Below, piece after piece: positions 7,131 to 15,194 of a stretch of 21,398 nucleotides of DNA. The notes beneath the pieces are model-generated. The model did not search any database, had not been told where the DNA came from, and saw nothing but the letters and a program-made list of their open reading frames with translations. A program made the translations under genes and the position numbers. The stretch comes from an uncultured Lentisphaeria bacterium (GTDB lineage: Bacteria; Verrucomicrobiota; Lentisphaeria; Oligosphaerales; Oligosphaeraceae), in contig CAKUJM010000047.1 in the NCBI GenBank assembly GCA_934661755.1, positions 1 through 21,398 of the forward strand, read 5' to 3'. Within the stretch, counting starts at the first letter, position 1. Each line of letters begins with the position of its first letter.

Positions 7131-9527
7131 ATGGCGAAATTCTGGCTAAATTCATCCGGGCAGCTCATCATGCGCGATGGCAGGCTCATCATGTGTGATG
7201 AGTGCCCCTGCAGCGGCGGATGCTGGTTTCGCTTCAAGTCCAAATATGACGGGAAATGCAAAGACGGCGATTGGGAATGCGTCTGGTCGCAGCCGAAGCT
7301 GCTGGATGCGGAATACAAATGCGCGTCCTCGAATCCATGGCCGGAAATCCCCGTGATCGGCCGATGGTACCGGTACAGCAAGAAGGTCAGCTACTTCATC
7401 ATCCATGGGCCGTTCGCATGCGCTAATGATGACGGCAAGTGCCTGGAAATCCTCGCCAATTCAATGAGCGTGGCCACCGGCGAGGCAATCCCCGATGGCG
7501 CGGTCACCATCGAGGCGCCGCCGGCGCCCACCGGTCTCAACAACAGCGCGACCGTCGTCAATTATTGCGACTTCGACCTTGCGCCCGAGATCACCCAGAA
7601 GACCTTTTCCGCCGGCGCCATCACCTATGTCTACGACAGCATCTCCTACCATCGTGACGTCAAGGGCCAGCTGGTCGCCGCCAGCGGCCTTTATGACGAC
7701 GCCTGGAACAAATGGAAGTTCTCCGCCATCGGCCATCCAGATGTCAAGCTCGAAATGACCATCACCGGCAGCAGCGGATTCTTCAAGAAGACCGTGAAGA
7801 CCGAATCGCTCAGCGCTGTAACTGAACTGCAGGACGGCAGGACCCACTGGGAACTGGCGGAAATGCTGATGCCTGGCTGGAAGGCCGAAGTCACCGCTTC
7901 GCTTTCCGCATCCGCCGCCACCGCCCGCCAGGCTGAATACGAAGCACTTTTCATCACCGCAGCCCGCGCCTTCGACGGCGCCGATATCGTCGTCTCCAAT
8001 GGCAAGGTCAATTTGTCCGCCACCATCGCAAGGTGGCGGATGGCCGGACGCGACATCGGCGCCCTCGCGGACTTCAGGCTGCCATCCCCGGGACTGGACA
8101 CCATGAGCGGCGACTGCCTCATGGCGGGATACGCCATCCTCGAAAGCCATTGCGCGCTCATCAAGGACGAGGGCTCGGAATGCGACAAGAAGCAGGCGAT
8201 GCAGGACAACTGCGCCACCATGAGCAGCTATCCCAAGGTGATCCGCACATTCTACGCGCCGCCAGAGTCATCCAATGACAAGGACATCCCGCTCAACACC
8301 TGGCGCGTCCGCGATGACGATGAATGGAGAGCGGTGGATTCGGAACGGGACAAATGCGCACTGATGGTGATCCGCCTCTCCGCGCAGAAGAACTTCCCGC
8401 AGTGGTACTACAGCGTCAATGGCCACAGCGTCAAGGATACCATCACCCCCGCAGATCTGGAAACCCCATCCGACTGCATGCCAAAACCAGTCGATGAAAA
8501 CAAACGGAAATGCCAGGTCGTACCCATCCAATACACCGATGGCGACGGCACGGTGCACACCTTCCCAAACCAGTGCCCCGCAACCCCGGCATTCGACTGC
8601 AAATCCCTCCAATACCAGGGAAAATCCATCCTGTTCTTCTCAGCGCTCACCTTCGGCACACCCAGAGTCGGCACCTCCTACCATCAGCGAAACAACTGGT
8701 GGACCTATTACGGCGATGCAAAAATGTCCACCGACAGCGCCATCTCCGCCACCGTCTCCAAAATCAAATTCGGAGACGGCAACGAATACACCTCCGCCGG
8801 CCCCATGCCGACAGAATATGGCACCGGCGGAACCATAGGTCGATTCTCCTCCGCATCAAAGGAATGCGACCACGAAGCGGAAGACAACTACCGAGAGGGC
8901 GGCACCGACATCTCCGACATCATTGACGCATATAAATCCGCCCGTGACGCACTCGCCGTCTGCGCCAGCAAGTGCTCTTCAACCTGGGATGCATCCTGGT
9001 CCGCGCGCGGCGTCATCAACGAAAAGTACAAAATGTACTCGCAATCCTACTCCGGATGCTGGGACGGCAGGGAGCTGCCAACCCCGACATGGGAGGTCTC
9101 CCAACAATACTGGACAGACGAACAGACCAAAATCGTCCACTCCGCATCGCAGGGATACTGGTACGGCTGCGAAAACCTTTCAAAGGACGCATACGCAGCC
9201 GCGCTTTCGCCGGTAATAGGCGTCCTCAACGGCTACGACAAGACCGGACTGCAGCGGCCGGCTTACATCCTCTACACCTGGCTGCCAAACGAAAAAGGCG
9301 ATGACGGCAAGTACGTCATCTACTACGATTTCCACAACTTCCCGTCTGAAAAGGAGTATCCGTTCGACTACAACAAACTCACCGACCCGGCATGGAGCTT
9401 CTACAACAACACCGGCCACTCCGCATCCGAACTGCGGTTCGTCCCCGGCCGCCATCCCGATGCATTCAGCACCAGGTCATGCAATGACGCCGCCTCTTCG
9501 ATTGCATCTCACTTCAAAGCCTGCTAA
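7131..9527 (+). CDS. Large Cys-rich distal tail protein, possible host-recognition protein
   Basis: The 798-aa protein is the largest in the window. I place the start at ATG 7131, giving FWLNSSGQLIMRDGRLIMCD at the N-terminus. The alternative GTG at 7083 would add 16 residues. The N-terminal 31 residues end in a Cys cluster, C22-x2-C25-x-C27 and C31, that resembles a metal-binding or disulphide knot. More Cys residues are scattered through the chain, with many Trp and Tyr residues. The middle (about residues 130-320) is helical and beta mixed, and the rest is beta-rich and aromatic. No enzyme motif is seen. Its size and position among tail fibre genes suggest a baseplate hub or adhesin role, but I cannot name the family. 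Confidence 0.6.
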   Translation: MAKFWLNSSGQLIMRDGRLIMCDECPCSGGCWFRFKSKYDGKCKDGDWECVWSQPKLLDAEYKCASSNPWPEIPVIGRWYRYSKKVSYFIIHGPFACANDDGKCLEILANSMSVATGEAIPDGAVTIEAPPAPTGLNNSATVVNYCDFDLAPEITQKTFSAGAITYVYDSISYHRDVKGQLVAASGLYDDAWNKWKFSAIGHPDVKLEMTITGSSGFFKKTVKTESLSAVTELQDGRTHWELAEMLMPGWKAEVTASLSASAATARQAEYEALFITAARAFDGADIVVSNGKVNLSATIARWRMAGRDIGALADFRLPSPGLDTMSGDCLMAGYAILESHCALIKDEGSECDKKQAMQDNCATMSSYPKVIRTFYAPPESSNDKDIPLNTWRVRDDDEWRAVDSERDKCALMVIRLSAQKNFPQWYYSVNGHSVKDTITPADLETPSDCMPKPVDENKRKCQVVPIQYTDGDGTVHTFPNQCPATPAFDCKSLQYQGKSILFFSALTFGTPRVGTSYHQRNNWWTYYGDAKMSTDSAISATVSKIKFGDGNEYTSAGPMPTEYGTGGTIGRFSSASKECDHEAEDNYREGGTDISDIIDAYKSARDALAVCASKCSSTWDASWSARGVINEKYKMYSQSYSGCWDGRELPTPTWEVSQQYWTDEQTKIVHSASQGYWYGCENLSKDAYAAALSPVIGVLNGYDKTGLQRPAYILYTWLPNEKGDDGKYVIYYDFHNFPSEKEYPFDYNKLTDPAWSFYNNTGHSASELRFVPGRHPDAFSTRSCNDAASSIASHFKAC

Positions 9528-9536
9528 AGAAAAACC

Positions 9537-10253
9537 ATGCCATGCTCATGTGGAAAAGCTGACGCCGCCGCCAAAACGCCGCAATTCGGCACGGACACCA
9601 AGCCCCCGCACTCCATCCTGCCGGAGCAGTCTTGCATCTTCTGCTGCGAAAAACACTTCGCCATCGCCGAGGCGCTGCGCTCCCGGTTCGGATGCCGAAT
9701 GGGATTCCGGCTCGCCATCCTCGGCGAATTGGACTGCGCACGAAGACACGCACGGCTGGAATACCGCGCCATCGCTGACGCCATCGCCGCCATCGAACAG
9801 GAACTGGTTGTCTCAAGCACTCCCCCCGGAGCCCTGTTCGAACAGGCCGCAGTGCTGATCGCCGCGGAAATTGCCATGCATCCCGGCGGCGTCGATGACA
9901 CCGGGACCCATGACGCCGCCAAACGCACCGACAGCATGGCCACCCACAACCCCCTCGCCGGAGTGGTCCTGTTCGCCTGCGCCTGGAGGCTGGCCACCGA
10001 AGCCGGATATGAGGGCATCAACCGCACCCACGTCATCGGCGATCTGGCCGAGGCGCAAATCCACCTGCTGGCCGCCGACAGCAAACTGGCCGAAAACATG
10101 CGCACCTTCCGCCATGACATCCAGAGCGGAAACACCGTCACCAAGGACGCATGGTTCGCCGCGGCGCTCGCACTCGACCACGCCATGCGGCTGGATTGGC
10201 GCGAGACTGTCGCTGAAACCGGAACCGACCTCGCATGGCTTCTTAACGGATAA
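9537..10253 (+). CDS. Phage protein with Cys/His motif (CSC and CIFCCEKH)
   Basis: The 238-aa product starts PCSCGK and, after about 25 residues, has C33-x2-C36-C37-x2-H40 (CIFCCEKHFAIAEAL). This could be a small zinc site leading into a helix. The rest is strongly helical, including VVLFACAWRLATEAGYEGI and THVIGDLAEAQIHLLAADS, which recalls helical repeats. The pattern of a Cys-Lys-His start followed by helices with GDLAEA reminds me of small uncharacterised proteins encoded next to tail genes in gut phages. It is placed 9 bases after the 798-aa gene and 6 before the tail fibre gene. Function is unknown. Confidence 0.55.
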   Translation: MPCSCGKADAAAKTPQFGTDTKPPHSILPEQSCIFCCEKHFAIAEALRSRFGCRMGFRLAILGELDCARRHARLEYRAIADAIAAIEQELVVSSTPPGALFEQAAVLIAAEIAMHPGGVDDTGTHDAAKRTDSMATHNPLAGVVLFACAWRLATEAGYEGINRTHVIGDLAEAQIHLLAADSKLAENMRTFRHDIQSGNTVTKDAWFAAALALDHAMRLDWRETVAETGTDLAWLLNG

Positions 10254-10259
10254 AACACC

Positions 10260-11984
10260 ATGATCACAGCCTTCTACTACGACAAGGAAACCGCCAGCTT
10301 CTACGACAAAGTCGGCGACGCATACAACCGCAAAACCGGATACAAGCCGACGCTGGCCTATGGATCGAAGCCGGAATGGAAATTCACCCTGATCGGAGTA
10401 TCCCTCCCCGGAATCACCGGCTGGCGAGCCGCCGTCGATGTGGATTTCACTTCCTCCACCGACCCGATGTGCCGCACCACCACCGGAATTGCCGCCGCCG
10501 TGGATGACGACCAAAATGCCGTCGTCACCATCCCGCTCAATGCCAAAACCGCCAGATTCCAGCAGGTCTGCGATGGCAAGCAGTCCTGCGCCGCATATAT
10601 GGAAATCGCCGGGATGGATGCGGCCGGCGAACAAATCCTCTATGTCTGCTTCCCGATCATCGCGTCGTACGTCATCGACCCGCAGGCCGCCGGAACCCTG
10701 GAACCGGTAAGCGTCACCGCCCTCACCGAGGCACAAGTAGCCGCCATTGCCCAAAATGCCGCAAATGCGGCGTTTGCGCCGACCGCGACCGTGACGCAGA
10801 CCGATACCGGCGCGACGTTCACCGTCACCGACAAGGACGGTACGACCACCGCGAACCTGACCAACGGCAAGGAATACAGCCTCCCCGCCGCCACCGCCAA
10901 AACCCTCGGCGGCGTCAAGGTCGGCGCCAACCTGTCGGTCTCCGATGACGGCACGCTGTCCGCCGACGCCCAGCAGTACACCCTCCCCGCCGCAACCGCC
11001 GAAACCCTCGGCGGCGTCAAGGTCGGCGCCAACCTGTCGGTCTCCGATGACGGCACGCTGTCCGCCGACGCCCAGCAGTACACCCTCCCCGCCGCAACCG
11101 CCGAAACCCTCGGCGGCGTCAAGGTCGGCGCCAACCTGTCGGTCTCCGATGACGGCACGCTGTCCGCCAACATCACCGGCGGCACTTCCTCCGCACCCGG
11201 CAACGCCGTCGAACATCTCGACGCGCTGCCTGCCGCCTGGACTGCGGCCGACAACGGGCGCGTCTTCCTTTGGACTGCAGACACCATCGATGGCAGCGTC
11301 GCCAACGGACACCACTACATGGTCACTCCGACATACGCCCCCGGAGGATTGAGCATCACCGGATTTCCCACCGACAAAGCCGACTACAATGGCGACTATG
11401 TGCCGGACGGCACCACCACCTACCAGTCAAAGGAATACACCCGCTACAAGAACACCAACGGCAAGTACTTCGTTCACTGCACCTCATTGAATTGGTGGGT
11501 CTTCGACGCCATCGCCGCACCCAGCGACCCCGGTACCTCAATTGGGGCCGCACAGGCGCTGGAGGAGGATCCCACTTCAATGGACGCGGAGACATTCGCA
11601 GCCACTGTGGCACAGGCGTCAAGTTCCATCACATCCCTCACCGCCACCGATCTTCTCGGCGAAATCAACGGCTACACCCTCAAAGACGCAATCTCCCCGC
11701 TATCCGGTTACGAAACATCCAGCCAAACCACCATCGACATCTCACCCGGAGACATCCCAATCAAGGTCACCGCCGCCAACGCCGTCACCATCAATGCCAC
11801 CGGCGGCGAGGATGGCAAAGTCGGATACCGGGAGCTGGTGCTGGCGCTTGGTGCATCCGGATCTATCTCCGCCGGAACAAATCTCGTCATTATCGACGCT
11901 CCCGCTGCATCCAAGACCAGCTACTGCATCGTGCGCTGGGATGGCGTCATTGCGAAACTCTACGTCTGGGAATCGGAGGACTGA
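10260..11984 (+). CDS. Tail fibre protein with 34-residue repeats
   Basis: The 574-aa protein has three parts. Residues about 1-145 form a compact beta-rich N-terminal domain (WKFTLIGVSLPGITGWRAAV; AVVTIPLNAKTARF) that is likely to attach to the tail, similar in idea to BppU-type N-termini. Residues 207 to about 303 are three repeats of the form LPAATAxTLGGVKVGANLSV followed by SDDGTLSA, a known tail fibre shaft repeat. The C-terminal portion (from about 310) is beta-rich, ending DAPAASKTSYCIVRWDGVIA, and may be the receptor-binding tip. Fibres of this kind are trimeric. It follows the 238-aa gene by six bases and is one base from the next gene. Confidence 0.75.
   Translation: MITAFYYDKETASFYDKVGDAYNRKTGYKPTLAYGSKPEWKFTLIGVSLPGITGWRAAVDVDFTSSTDPMCRTTTGIAAAVDDDQNAVVTIPLNAKTARFQQVCDGKQSCAAYMEIAGMDAAGEQILYVCFPIIASYVIDPQAAGTLEPVSVTALTEAQVAAIAQNAANAAFAPTATVTQTDTGATFTVTDKDGTTTANLTNGKEYSLPAATAKTLGGVKVGANLSVSDDGTLSADAQQYTLPAATAETLGGVKVGANLSVSDDGTLSADAQQYTLPAATAETLGGVKVGANLSVSDDGTLSANITGGTSSAPGNAVEHLDALPAAWTAADNGRVFLWTADTIDGSVANGHHYMVTPTYAPGGLSITGFPTDKADYNGDYVPDGTTTYQSKEYTRYKNTNGKYFVHCTSLNWWVFDAIAAPSDPGTSIGAAQALEEDPTSMDAETFAATVAQASSSITSLTATDLLGEINGYTLKDAISPLSGYETSSQTTIDISPGDIPIKVTAANAVTINATGGEDGKVGYRELVLALGASGSISAGTNLVIIDAPAASKTSYCIVRWDGVIAKLYVWESED
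10878..11171 (+). repeat. 102-bp tandem repeat in tail fibre gene
   Basis: Three copies start at 10878, 10980 and 11082. The second and third are identical over the full 102 bases up to where the third ends in a divergent segment. The first differs at a few bases (agc in place of acc, and Lys in place of Glu). The array codes for the fibre shaft repeats and should be a hot spot for copy-number change. Confidence 0.9.
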
Positions 11985-11985
11985 C

Positions 11986-12678
11986 ATGGACTGCCGAAAA
12001 TTCCTGCAGCTGATGCGACGCCGCGCCAGATTGAACGACGGCGGCGGCGCATCAGCCATCCCCGCCCCTGCCGTCACGGCGCTTTACCTGCCGTTTAATG
12101 ACGACTTCGCCACAGCATACGCCAACGGCGAAGTCGTCAGCCCGGGAACCGTCAACAACGGCAATTCCCTCCCCACATCCGCCATCACCTACAAAAACGT
12201 GAAATGCTGCAGGGTCGGCAACGCCATGTACATCGCAAATCTGGCGCTGCCGGCAGACTGGCAGAAAGGCAGCTTCTGCTTCACCATCTGGGTCAATGTC
12301 ACCGACTCCAGCTCGCAGAAGGTCATCGTCGGCTCTAAAATTGAAGTGCAGCCGTGGAATGGCAAATGGACCATCTGGTTTGGCTCTGGAACTGGTACCG
12401 GCGGACTGTTCTTCGAGGCCATCCCCGTCACCAGGGATGATTGGCATTTCATCATGCTGGGATATGATGCCGCCAGCAAAAAGGCCTACGCCAGATACGA
12501 TGACCAGCAAAAGGAAGTTTCATGTACCTATGGACAGGGCGATAGCTCAATCTCGCTTTTTTCACAAGGCGGAAGGAACCAATTTTCTGGCTATGCCTCA
12601 CGATTCCGCTTCTTCACCTACATGCCGACCGCTGACCAGATAAACGCGCTGCGCAATGAACTTCACCCCATAAAATAA
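11986..12678 (+). CDS. LamG/concanavalin A-like lectin protein, candidate receptor-binding protein
   Basis: The product is 230 aa, from the ATG at 11986, one base after the stop of the fibre gene, with AATCGGAGGA as a ribosome site. After a basic N-terminus (KFLQLMRRRARLNDGG) comes a jelly-roll-type domain (about residues 30-225). Its landmarks are GSFCFTIWVNVTDSSSQKVI, GKWTIWFGSGTGTGGLFFEA, TRDDWHFIMLGYDAASKKAY and FRFFTYMPTADQINALRNE, a usual laminin-G-like ending. Such domains bind carbohydrates or proteins, so it may bind the host surface or polysaccharide at the tail tip. The domain call is by pattern and the ligand is unknown. Confidence 0.7.
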   Translation: MDCRKFLQLMRRRARLNDGGGASAIPAPAVTALYLPFNDDFATAYANGEVVSPGTVNNGNSLPTSAITYKNVKCCRVGNAMYIANLALPADWQKGSFCFTIWVNVTDSSSQKVIVGSKIEVQPWNGKWTIWFGSGTGTGGLFFEAIPVTRDDWHFIMLGYDAASKKAYARYDDQQKEVSCTYGQGDSSISLFSQGGRNQFSGYASRFRFFTYMPTADQINALRNELHPIK

Positions 12679-12689
12679 CCTGCAAGCCC

Positions 12690-13049
12690 ATGAAAATCGC
12701 CATCGCCATCATCTGCTGCGCCGCCCTCGTCGGCTGCATGACGGACAATGAGTACCAGCTGCGCAAACAGGACATCGAAGCCAAGAAGGCGCATCCGGCC
12801 ACCTATTCGCCGCTGGTGATAAAAGGCCCGCTCACCGTCCCCGATGGCGGCGAGCTGGTGATCACCGTCCCCAACATGCCGTATCAGCCCACCGCTATCC
12901 CCGACGGCCAGGCATACCAACTCAAGGCGCTGGGCATCACCGCCACCACCGCCGCCGCCGTCACCGGCGGATACTTCATCAAATCCGCCGGCAAGGGCGG
13001 AGACACCACCAGCACCACCATCAACAACGCCGGAGTCGCCACACCATGA
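12690..13049 (+). CDS. Small phage lipoprotein, possible lysis or envelope protein
   Basis: The 119-aa product has a short signal peptide and a lipobox (LVGC, Cys at about residue 16), so it is predicted to be a lipoprotein. A proline-rich middle part and a hydrophobic stretch near residues 80-100 (LKALGITATTAAAVTGGYFI) follow, then a polar Thr/Ser/Asn-rich end. It could have both a lipid anchor and a membrane-spanning segment, as unimolecular spanins do. It lies at the start of a four-gene overlapping cluster after the tail genes, the usual place for lysis genes. The 4-bp overlap with the next gene indicates coupling. Confidence 0.6.
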   Translation: MKIAIAIICCAALVGCMTDNEYQLRKQDIEAKKAHPATYSPLVIKGPLTVPDGGELVITVPNMPYQPTAIPDGQAYQLKALGITATTAAAVTGGYFIKSAGKGGDTTSTTINNAGVATP

Positions 13050-13321
13050 AAACCGCCGTCATCACCACCATTGCCGCCGCCCTGACGCTGCTGGCCACCT
13101 CCTGTGTCTTCACCGCGCCGGTATCCTTCGCATGGCGCTCCAATTCCTCCCAGCAGTACGCCACCACCGACGGCATGACCTACGCGCCAGCCTCCGGACA
13201 CTCCGTGAACGCCGACAAGACCACCGAAACCCAGGCCGCGCTCACCGCCTCCGGAAACGCCACCACCGCCCCCCAGAACGCCCCCGCCGCCAACTCCGAG
13301 GAACAAGCCGCCCATGATTGA
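13046..13321 (+). CDS. Second small phage lipoprotein
   Basis: The 91-aa product has an N-terminal hydrophobic segment with the lipobox LATSC (Cys at about residue 20). After it comes a polar chain rich in Ser, Thr, Ala and Asn (about residues 30-91), probably unstructured. A lipoprotein of this size in a lysis region fits an o-spanin (Rz1-like) role, although Rz1 proteins are usually Pro-rich. Start ATG overlaps the previous stop by four bases, and its stop overlaps the next gene by eight. Confidence 0.55.
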   Translation: MKTAVITTIAAALTLLATSCVFTAPVSFAWRSNSSQQYATTDGMTYAPASGHSVNADKTTETQAALTASGNATTAPQNAPAANSEEQAAHD

Positions 13322-13538
13322 CATCACCACCCTAATCGCCATCGTCGGCGCACTCTTCACCGCCGCCGCATGGGTCGTAAACAAACTCGACAAGATCACC
13401 TCCGAACTGGCGGCGATGCGCGCCGACGCCAAGGACTTCGTCACCCACGAAGTCTGCCACCGCCGGCGACAGGAGTGCCCGTGCGTCGAATCCGTCGCCG
13501 AAATCCAGAAACGGCTTGGACAGGAGCCCCGCCGATGA
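13314..13538 (+). CDS. Single-helix membrane protein, possible holin or spanin
   Basis: The 74-aa product has an N-terminal transmembrane helix (about residues 3-22, TLIAIVGALFTAAAWVVNKL) followed by a charged, helical soluble part. That part includes a Cys-rich segment, HEVCHRRRQECPC (residues 45-57). One helix plus a charged tail resembles small holins or inner-membrane spanin subunits. It overlaps the previous gene by eight bases and the next by four. Nothing in the sequence decides between holin and spanin. Confidence 0.5.
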   Translation: MIDITTLIAIVGALFTAAAWVVNKLDKITSELAAMRADAKDFVTHEVCHRRRQECPCVESVAEIQKRLGQEPRR

Positions 13539-13912
13539 ACAAGACCTATAAATTCGCCGGACTTGTCCAGGTCGGATGCTATACCTTCTACGACGAAGAC
13601 GGCAACATGGAGCTTGTCACCATGCACGACACCAACCTCGCGTCGTGGGGAATCGACGCCATCATGCCCGCCGGATTCAAGTCCGACGGCATGTCCGTCC
13701 CCCGCTTCTTCTGGAGATTCATCTCCCCGAAAATCGAAGGCCGCACCGCCGGACCATCAATCATCCACGACTGGCTCTACGCCTCCCACCGGCTCACCCG
13801 GAAGGAGGCCGATAACTGGCTGCGCCAGGCGCTGGTCAATAACGGCATGACCGCCCGAAAGTCCGCAATGGTCTACTACGCCGTCCGCGTCTTCGGATTC
13901 TCACACTGGTAA
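13535..13912 (+). CDS. DUF1353 family phage protein
   Basis: The product is 125 aa. It contains the family pattern DGMSVPRFFWRFISP (about residues 51-65), IIHDWLYASHRLTRKEAD (about residues 77-94) and a C-terminal MVYYAVRVFGFSHW. This is characteristic of DUF1353, found in tailed phages and prophages with unproven function. The conserved HDWLY pair would suit a metal or catalytic site. The ATG overlaps the preceding stop (ATGA) and has CAGGAG upstream. As the last gene of the late unit, next to the lipoprotein and membrane genes, it is a candidate lysis enzyme, but this is only inference. Confidence 0.75.
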   Translation: MNKTYKFAGLVQVGCYTFYDEDGNMELVTMHDTNLASWGIDAIMPAGFKSDGMSVPRFFWRFISPKIEGRTAGPSIIHDWLYASHRLTRKEADNWLRQALVNNGMTARKSAMVYYAVRVFGFSHW

Positions 13913-13921
13913 GGATTGTTC

Positions 13922-13950
13922 GACCGCATTTTCCAATGGCTTGAGCGGTC
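13922..13950. terminator. Possible bidirectional terminator between late genes and integrase
   Basis: Inverted repeat gaccgc (13922-13927) and gcggtc (13945-13950) with a 17-base loop in the 53-base convergent gap. On the plus strand the stem is followed by ctttactatt, a weak T-rich tail. The position is right for ending transcription of the late operon and of the integrase gene, but the stem is short and the tail is poor. Confidence 0.35.
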
Positions 13951-13965
13951 CTTTACTATTCATCG

Positions 13966-15021
13966 TCAGTCCTCTCCCGTCATTTCGTCCAGGCATGGAA
14001 AGCGCTGCAACGCCTCGCGCTTGCGCTGGATGTCCTCAATGCGCGCATAGATCCGCGTCACCATCGAGGAAGTGTGCCCCAGCCAGCTCTGGATCACCGC
14101 CAGCGGCACGCCGTTTTCGGCGCAAAGCGACGCAAAGGTGGTCCGCAGGCAATGGGCGCAGTACTGCCCCGGCTCCCCGCTGATCTTCGATGCCGTGAAC
14201 AACCGCGCAATCCGCCTTTTCAGGACGTCGGCGCTACCTAGATATTGCTTTGCGATTGCCGGAAATATGTATTCGCAAACGCAATGCGAGTCAAACCAGG
14301 GACGCATCGCCGGATGCAGCGGAAACTCCACCTTATGGCCGGTCTTGGCCATCGTCCGGCAAATCACCCCGGTCCTGGGATTGTACATCGAACTGCGCAG
14401 CGTCGCCGCATCGCCCAGCCGCAAGCCGGTATAGATCAGACCGCGCACAAAGGCGGAAAATTCCTCACCATGGCAGGACGCCGCTGACAGCAGGTCCCTG
14501 ATCTGGCCATGCGTCAGCGGCTCACGGTGGATGCTCTGATGCCGCGGCGGCTTGCAATAGATGTCGCGGTCATATCCCGCATCCCGCAGGATCTGACGGC
14601 AGAACACGATCGCGACCTGGGCGGCCCGCGGACGCAACCCCATGATGAAATCACGGAACACCTCGCGAGTCAGTCCATCGGTGGTGCTTATATTAAGGCC
14701 GTGGCAGTGATCGACAAAACGACGCCAGTATTGGCCGGCGGCCTCCCCGCGGTTCGGCTTGCATCCGTGCAGCCGGCAATACTTCCCGACATCGAAAAGC
14801 TCATCCAGCGACAGCAACGCGCAGCGCATGTCCTGCGCCCGGTTGCGCAACTTCGCCGCCCGCTCCAGCAATGCGGCGTCTTCATCCAGATGAATGGGCG
14901 CGATGATTTTCAGCGCGTATTCTTCCGCCTTCTTGTGGTCGCTTTGATGGGTGCTTATGCGCTTCCTGGCCTTGCCGCCATAAGTCACCCACCAGACATT
15001 GCCGCGTTTATAGAGTTTCAT
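13966..15021 (-). CDS. int: Phage tyrosine-type integrase
   Basis: The 351-aa product (start at 15021, KLYKRGNVWWVTYGG, a common opening of such integrases) carries out integration and excision at att sites. Tyrosine recombinase residues are visible: Arg201 (YTGLRLGD), a beta-hairpin Lys around 226-230, His290-x-x-Arg293 (HCLRTTFAS), His316 (LGHTSS) and Tyr325 (TRIYARI). The N-terminal part has a DNA-arm-binding domain and a core-binding helix bundle (LSLDELFDVGKYC onward). A longer reading frame starting at 15141 would add 40 residues with no family resemblance and would span the palindrome. It points against the late genes and is next to the probable right attachment site. Confidence 0.9.
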   Translation of the reverse strand: MKLYKRGNVWWVTYGGKARKRISTHQSDHKKAEEYALKIIAPIHLDEDAALLERAAKLRNRAQDMRCALLSLDELFDVGKYCRLHGCKPNRGEAAGQYWRRFVDHCHGLNISTTDGLTREVFRDFIMGLRPRAAQVAIVFCRQILRDAGYDRDIYCKPPRHQSIHREPLTHGQIRDLLSAASCHGEEFSAFVRGLIYTGLRLGDAATLRSSMYNPRTGVICRTMAKTGHKVEFPLHPAMRPWFDSHCVCEYIFPAIAKQYLGSADVLKRRIARLFTASKISGEPGQYCAHCLRTTFASLCAENGVPLAVIQSWLGHTSSMVTRIYARIEDIQRKREALQRFPCLDEMTGED

Positions 15022-15049
15022 AGGATTTTTCCCTGCGTTTGAGTGTGTC

Positions 15050-15068
15050 CACACTGTGCCACAGTGTG
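15050..15068. promoter_or_regulatory. 19-bp palindrome upstream of integrase, possible operator
   Basis: The sequence cacactgtg-c-cacagtgtg is a perfect inverted repeat of two 9-base arms with one central base, 29 bases upstream of the integrase start. It is next to a minus-strand TATAGT (15078-15083) that may be the integrase -10 box. Its symmetry suits a dimeric repressor or an excisionase/integrase accessory binding site. No regulator is visible in the window. Confidence 0.5.
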
Positions 15069-15077
15069 CCATAATCC

Positions 15078-15083
15078 TACTAT
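15078..15083 (-). promoter_or_regulatory. Possible integrase -10 box
   Basis: Minus strand TATAGT precedes the palindrome by nine bases. With a start of transcription near 15070, the palindrome would cover the start region. A TTGGCG about 19 bases further upstream might be a weak -35. Support is limited. Confidence 0.3.
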
Positions 15084-15141
15084 AACCCGCCCCGCCGCAA
15101 TGCCGCCAAAAAAGGCAACCACTCCTCGTAATGACTGCCAT

Positions 15142-15194
15142 TGCAATATACGCATCTTAATTATATCAAGGTTGTTTTGCCGTCATAAAAATAA
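15142..15194. other. Probable right attachment region of the prophage (attR side)
   Basis: This AT-rich stretch lies between the integrase upstream region and the start of the disrupted chromosomal frame. The integrase gene is phage, and from 15195 the sequence reads as an interrupted host protein, so the junction must lie in or very near here. The core repeat cannot be defined because the left attachment site is outside the window. No tRNA gene is visible. Confidence 0.4.

Noticed and set aside
10878..11171. CRISPR array
   Set aside because: Repeats are contiguous with no unique spacers and are in frame in the fibre gene.
9813..11315. 500-codon minus-strand reading frame with repeats
   Set aside because: It mirrors the tail fibre and the 238-aa gene. 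Its repeats are the antisense of the fibre repeats and there is no ribosome site or family resemblance.
15022..15141. Extended N-terminus of integrase from 15141
   Set aside because: The added 40 residues have no integrase likeness, and the frame would cross the palindrome and the promoter-like region. The typical opening is at 15021.
15022..15194. tRNA gene as attachment site
   Set aside because: No cloverleaf, CCA end or T-loop consensus (GGTTCGAATCC type) is present on either strand.
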